From positions 372,001 through 436,000 of the forward strand of contig JAPEUQ010000010.1 of the NCBI GenBank assembly GCA_027946365.1: a stretch of DNA of 64,000 nt, in the 5' to 3' direction. The notes below the pieces were generated by a model. The model was not told the origin of the DNA. It did not search any database and was given only the letters and a program-made list of their open reading frames with translations. The translations under genes were made by a program, and so were the position numbers. Below, piece by piece: positions 58,843 to 64,000 of this stretch (position 1 is its first letter; each line of letters starts with the position of its first letter). Source of the stretch: Kalmusia sp. IMI 367209. Its lineage: Eukaryota; Ascomycota; Dothideomycetes; Pleosporales; Didymosphaeriaceae.

Positions 58843-59693
58843 ATGGTCAAGCCCCTCACTTTCAAGGGCGACAAGAAGGCCAAAAAGAGGAAACGCGTTG
58901 CCGACGATGGAGACACCGATGCGCCTAGCTCCAAGGCGTTGACTACCACAGCTGGCACCGACGCAGTTGCAGACGACGACTCGTGGGTGAATGCGGACGC
59001 GCCGACCGACATCTCAGGTCCTGTCATTGTAGTTCTACCTACTGAGCCGGCGACGTGTCTTGCCTGCGACGCAAATGGGAAAGTCTTCTGCAGCGAGATA
59101 GAGAATTTCGTTGAGGGAGATCCAGCAACCGCGGAGCCACACGACGTGAGGCAGGTATGGGTCGCGACACGAGTCGCTGGCACAGAAAGCTTCAGTATGA
59201 AGGGGCATCATGGTCGGTGGGTACCAGCCTTCAACTCTAGCGCACAATTTGCTGACCATTCTTCAGCTATCTAGGCTGCGACAAGTACGGCATCTTGAGT
59301 GCGACTTCAACCGCCATATCACCCGCTGAATCCTTCGTCGTCGTCCCCGTCCCGGATAACCCGTCTACATTCGGCTTGCAGACTGCGCGAGACACTTTCC
59401 TCACCATTGATGATTCGAAAGCAAGCGGGCCCGACGTACGAGGCGACGCCGAGAGCATCACATTCAACACGACCTTTCGGATACGCATGCAGGCGCGCTT
59501 TAAGCCTCGACATAAGGTGGCAAAAGAGGAGAAGGCCATGGAGAAGATTAGTAAAAAGGAGCTAGAGGAACTCATTGGGCGAAGGCTCGAGGATGAGGAA
59601 GTGCGGAAGTTGAGGAAGGCGAGGCGGGAAGGCAACTTTCATGAGGTATCTCTGGGCTTGAAGGTCAAGTCGAGCCATGACAAGTATGCTTGA
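58843..59693 (+). CDS. FRG1-like nucleolar protein
   Basis: Two exons (58843-59216, 59267-59693) with a 50-bp intron (GTGGGT donor, CAG acceptor) give 266 residues, the usual FRG1 length. The N terminus has a bipartite-looking basic cluster KKAKKRKR at 11-18 after KPLTFKGD. The centre is a fascin-like beta-trefoil: the junction-spanning HGRYLGCDKYGILS and TFGLQTARDTFLTIDD. The basic C-terminal helix (KISKKELEELIGRRLEDEEV) is typical. FRG1 proteins localise to nucleolus and Cajal bodies and are linked to RNA processing and actin bundling. The frame stays open 30 bases upstream of this ATG, but 58843 matches the family start. Confidence 0.9.
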
Positions 59694-62209
59694 TAGTCAA
59701 TAACAACAACAACACAATTGATTCGGGGAGAAAAGGGGACCGCAAGGGTTCGCGGTCAGGTAATAACATCTAATTGTATCTCAGCCCCAGCTTGGCTTGA
59801 GACCAATGAGGTAGTCTGTGCATACCAAGTACCACGCTTGATTTACAGAACGCTGGCAATGTTGAAGCCTTGATATCACCGTGGAGTGCAATTCTTCATT
59901 GAATCTCCAGCTATTCTTTCTGACTATCAATCGTTAACGACGTGTGCAGCGACCAACCGACCTAGTGATAGTGGTCAAAACGCAAGGAGCCAGCTAGCGC
60001 CGATGGTGACGGCGCAAAGACTATCAATTGAGCGCCATATATAAATCAACCAGGCGTGATGCTCAGCTTAGAATATGATACCTTTCTCAAGAGTATGCGA
60101 GAACATTCAACAGTCCTGATGTGGCCCCCAATAGCAGGCGACCCCAGCATTAGTATAATTGCAGTTGCCAACCGTGGCGTGATTCATGATCCCCAAGGAC
60201 TAAATGATAGTCGATGCGCCGTGATGAATAGTGCAAGGGTGCACCTCTGTGCTCTTTGCGATGCCTGTCCAGATCAAGCTGGCTCATTCACCGGCAGAGT
60301 CATCGTTATCATTAGTTGTGGCTCCCCTTTGGGTCGCCAACATCACGCCAATAATACTTGCATACCATATTCCCCGTTTGTCTATCATGGTAGCATCTCA
60401 AGATCTCGTTTCTCTGTCTAAAGTAGTCTAGGGCTCTAGGAATAGTGAACTATCAAAAGAGACGTGCAGCGAAGCCATGCAATAAAACATGTTTTCGGGA
60501 GAAAACGTACCCGAATTCGTGTCATCAAGTGACGAAGCCAGCGAGACGCTGTCGAGAACTAAGAACTTGAGATACGCTAGCTGTTCCTGGTCACCTTGAC
60601 TTTATCGCTCTACTTCGGTTCCCGAGGCCTATATCTGGTACGTACGTTGAACTGGAAACCCTGCAATCAGACACAACCTGTATCGAAAATAGCACAAGAT
60701 TACGCTTTCAGTGTAGAGTATGCTAATCGGGTAGCGTTCCGATCCTCTTGGTCCGGCTTTGTAATTTTGGTGCTGAATGACAATGGGTCAGAAATTCCAA
60801 TTAAGAATGCTTCAGACAGTAAACGTGTAACGCTGCATCACCAAAAGTTGACCGACACCTTCGAAGAAAAGACTTCGATGCTGTTTGAACCGACGCTGAC
60901 CTTCAAAACCTCCAAGATCAAGGACAGTCCTTCTGGCATCTAGCGCTTTACATCAAGAAGAGGCGGTAATAGTCAGAGCGTCTCACTGGAAGAAAGCAAT
61001 CAGGCTCCTAAATTCGGAACTGTTCAAAATTCAAACGACTGAGAAAGGTCTACTGTAGCGTCAATTTTAGTATTCTCTTGGAAATCCTAGCAAATTATGT
61101 TCAGCTGGTGATACCAAAAGCCAAATCAAGTTGCCAACAACACGGCCATCAAACGCTACTGCTGGTGGTATATATTTGATCACATCCGTTTCCTCTGCGA
61201 AGTCGCTCTTTTCCATGTTGGTGTCTCACTCTCGTCCGGTTTCTCTTACTGGATCATGAAGGGGTGTGCAAGTTCCAAGAAGAGGATGTGGCCTCCTCGT
61301 TCTCATCGGGCATTTGCCTGTTTCGAAAGGAAGGCAAGTAAGGCGAGAGAACGGATCTCTCTAAAATCGGCCTCTACTACGAAGTATGTCTTGTTCTCCG
61401 ACGCTAATTTTGGTAGTCAGAAAGAGCGCGAATTAATACCCTGGTTGCAGGGACATGCTAGTTTGACATGGTCTCTCGAATTGCAATGCAAAATATTCTA
61501 TTACAATACGCAAGAGGGCTAGACGGATTAAAGGCTCTTTACTGGTGACCAAAGCCGCCACAGCTAGGGTGGTGGAACAGGCTGATGCTATCTAGAGCAA
61601 GTGCAACACGAGAGGGTTGTTGGGGCCAGGCATTGGTGTTTGTGCGCAGTTAACCAGCGGCCCCTCTTTCACGTGGTTTTTGTTTTCAGCATGCTCGGCT
61701 GCATTCAATCTTTATTTATCCTTCGCCTCGTGGTTGAAAGCCTGTTATTGGTCGGAAAATAGCATCTGCAGAGGTGCGACTGTCACTCATTCGCTAAACA
61801 CGCTCGTAGCGCCGCGGCCCCTATCGCCGGAATCTCACCCAAATTCGGAGACTTAGCATATTAAACGGCCACTCCCGCATCCCTTCCGCATCCATCCCGC
61901 CACCATTCCCATGCATATGGGGCCAACTTTAGACAGCTGCCCTGGCTTCGTCGGTCTGCTGAGGGGCTGTTTTGTTGATCTATCACCGGCCCAGCCAAAT
62001 AAAGAGCCGACACGAGCTTATCTGCATGAAGCAGGTCGCGCAATTAGAAAACTAATTGCTATGAAGTCGAAGGCATAGCATGCCGCTCATATCATAGTTA
62101 GGATGAACAAAATAGTATATACATTGCGCTGTTCGCCTCCCGCTCAATATCAGACCTTAGGACTCTAGTCCAAAAAGACTTGCCTTTTGTCTTTGACACA
62201 GCAGTCACC
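59694..62209. other. Long gene-poor stretch, no gene seen
   Basis: About 2.5 kb. Frames of 88-121 codons at 60056, 60596 and 61256 have no recognised features and no linking splice sites that I could justify. No terminal repeats or transposase motifs were seen. Confidence 0.4.
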
Positions 62210-64000
62210 ATGAGCGCCGTCGTCAACTCCGATAACGGTAACTATGATGTCCATCTCGGTTTTTGGATCAACTGGTCTTTGGGGAAGATGCAGGGCGCAA
62301 CCTTCACAACAACAAAAGAGAGCGGCGGTCTATTAATCGCATTCATCGCTCTGTACGTAAGTACAAGTGGAAGGAGCTTCTGGCGCGTAAGCTGCTTTCT
62401 TCTCCACCGGTTGTTCTCATCCCACATTCCCACGGATGGATTGCATCATCAGCGCCAGGTCATTCTGAGAAATGCGGATACTGCCGCACAAGCTATGACG
62501 ACCCTCCTGTACGCCTTTCGGTGGAGAAAGAGGGCATCTCGGCCGTTTCGCCGCATTTTACCGGTACTTCTCTATGCCATTCTGATCTGGGCGGCTTTCA
62601 CGGTGTCAGGTGTGTTGAAATTCGCGTTGCAGTAACGATAGTTCCCCAGTCTGACGTAGTATATAGGTCTCTTCTCATCTAGAATCACTACAAACTCGGC
62701 GAACGAGGTTCTTCTTACTGGAAAGAATTGCGGCATACTGTATCGTGGTGTTCAAACCGAGGAGATGCAGGAGTTATACATGAAGACCAGCGATCTCAAC
62801 GAGGAGTATTCTTCGCAACGCAGTGCTGCTTATCTCAATTATGCTTCTCAGTGCTATCCAAGCTCACGCGCTGAGCAGTCTGAGAGCTGCCGTCCATATA
62901 TCAAGCCCAAGCTCAACTACACCATCACCAGGAACGCCTCTTGTCCATTTGATGACGCTATATGCCTACTAAAATCCGAGAACTTGGTGTTGGACACGGG
63001 TTTATTGGACAGTCATAACGATTTCGGCATCAATTCTCCCAAAAACAAACGCTTTGCTTTCCGAGTGAAATCGCAATGTGCACCGCTAGTAACAGAAGGA
63101 TTCAGCAAAGTCCATCATCCCGAAGATCCTGTCTACGATCCAGCTGTTCGTTTCTACTACGGAGAGGCACTCGGCGTCATGTCACACAGGGACAAGTCTT
63201 TCACTTACCAGGTGCCCTATAATGTGTCGTCTCGCAGTATAGCCAACTACACATCGATGCAGTCTCCGCATCCCGACTATATTATTGGGTAGGTGACCCT
63301 GATTTTATGTTAACATCAAATTAACAAATGCACAGCACCGCCACTGACCAGTTTTTCACACCCATCCCTCAGATCAGTCGACCGGACGGAGAATTAGCCT
63401 TGATCTTCCTAAGTGCCCCAGGCGTTCTTTTCCCGCAACCGATAGATGATGTTTGGTTTGCGGCCCATGCGGTCGCCCCGGGAGTAAAAATGTACTATGG
63501 CAACGACACTGAGGGTACTCCAGCGTATGAACGCGACGAACCGGTCGGCGTCATGGGTTGTGTCTCGCAATACCAGTTCTGCAACCCTTCCCTACCTGCC
63601 GAATCTCAATGCCAACCGCTTGCGTCTTCAAATAACAGCTACTGGGAGCCTTCCGAGGAGCTCTGGTCGGACAAGAATGACCAGGAATTTGTCAAGTGGG
63701 GCAAGAATGTGCTCTTCGCTTCTTTCGCATTATCCCCTAATAACGCATACGTTTCGGCGGGCATTAGCGCCTTATTGGTGAGAGCAAACTTGAAGGCAGG
63801 ACTCCAGAGTGGAGAAATTGCGAACAATCAATGGCAGCTCGAGATAGCCCATGCATTTGAAGTCATGTTGGCGTCGCTGCAAGGTTCATTTCTGGATAAC
63901 ACTAACGGACCACTGTCACCGGAATATGCGCCTGCTTTTGCAAGACCAAACGACACGGCCTGGCGATATATGTGTGAAAATCAGGTATATCCATTGCATT
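62210..64000 (+). CDS. Fungal membrane protein with large ectodomain, 3' partial
   Basis: Exons 62210-62609, 62667-63288 and 63336 to the window edge, with 57- and 47-bp introns; about 560 residues are visible. The N terminus (LGFWINWSLGKMQGATFTTT) precedes a first membrane helix (LLIAFIALYV). The LLHR and LHHQRQVILRNADTAAQAM segments follow, then a second helix RILPVLLYAILIWAAFTVSG. A long Cys-containing, N-glycosylatable region follows (SQCYPSSRAEQSESCRPY, NASCPFDDAICLL). The pattern is one I know from many uncharacterised ascomycete proteins with an N-terminal membrane hairpin and extracellular domain. No function is assigned. The gene continues beyond the window. Confidence 0.8.

Noticed and set aside
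1..64000. CRISPR arrays or bacterial-type operons
   Set aside because: No regularly spaced repeats; introns and gene spacing are eukaryotic.

Overview
The window looks like nuclear DNA of a filamentous ascomycete (Pezizomycotina; my guess is Dothideomycetes, from the families present rather than any marker). Most genes carry short introns of about 43-165 bp with GT donors, CTAAC-like branch sites and YAG acceptors. The gene content is typical of moulds: chitin synthase, a Crh-type GH16 enzyme, GH35 and GH3 glycosidases, a Zn2Cys6 regulator, a HeLo-domain protein and a truncated fungal rhodopsin-like gene. I recognise no rRNA, tRNA, CRISPR array or intact transposon.

Layout. 1-6.3 kb: end of a large Ser-rich membrane protein, a Nit2-type omega-amidase and a secreted protein of unknown function. 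6.4-9.8 kb: GH35 beta-galactosidase. 10.8-13.9 kb: a single-pass membrane protein and an enoyl-CoA hydratase gene broken by an in-frame stop. 15.2-19 kb: a conserved unknown and a membrane-anchored Crh-like glucan/chitin transglycosidase. 19.9-26.4 kb: the most interesting block, a HeLo-domain pseudokinase head-to-head with an apparently active kinase fused to Sel1-like and ankyrin repeats, with a degenerate 46-bp tandem repeat in the 424-bp shared promoter. 27.2-31.6 kb: DUF1993 protein, NmrA-like reductase and an acidic unknown. 32-36.4 kb: an 1144-residue unknown and a small unknown. 37.8-42.2 kb: an arrestin-related adaptor with a PPxY motif and a Zn2Cys6 regulator with a probable frameshift. 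43.1-49.4 kb: chitin synthase, type-B carboxylesterase and a truncated rhodopsin-like gene. 49.5-52.2 kb: GH3 beta-xylosidase. 54.9-59.7 kb: acyltransferase 3, a 2OG-Fe(II) oxygenase and FRG1. From 62.2 kb to the edge: a large membrane/ectodomain protein.

The genes do not form one pathway. Three themes recur: plant polysaccharide use (beta-galactosidase, beta-xylosidase), wall building and surface traffic (chitin synthase, Crh enzyme, arrestin), and a possible self/non-self or cell-death signalling pair (19.9-26.4 kb). Two otherwise well-conserved genes carry a disabling change (nonsense at 13779-13781, frameshift near 41715); either they are decaying in this strain or the assembly has errors. 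Exon boundaries were worked out by hand from reading frame and splice consensus. All family names rest on motifs seen, not on database searches.
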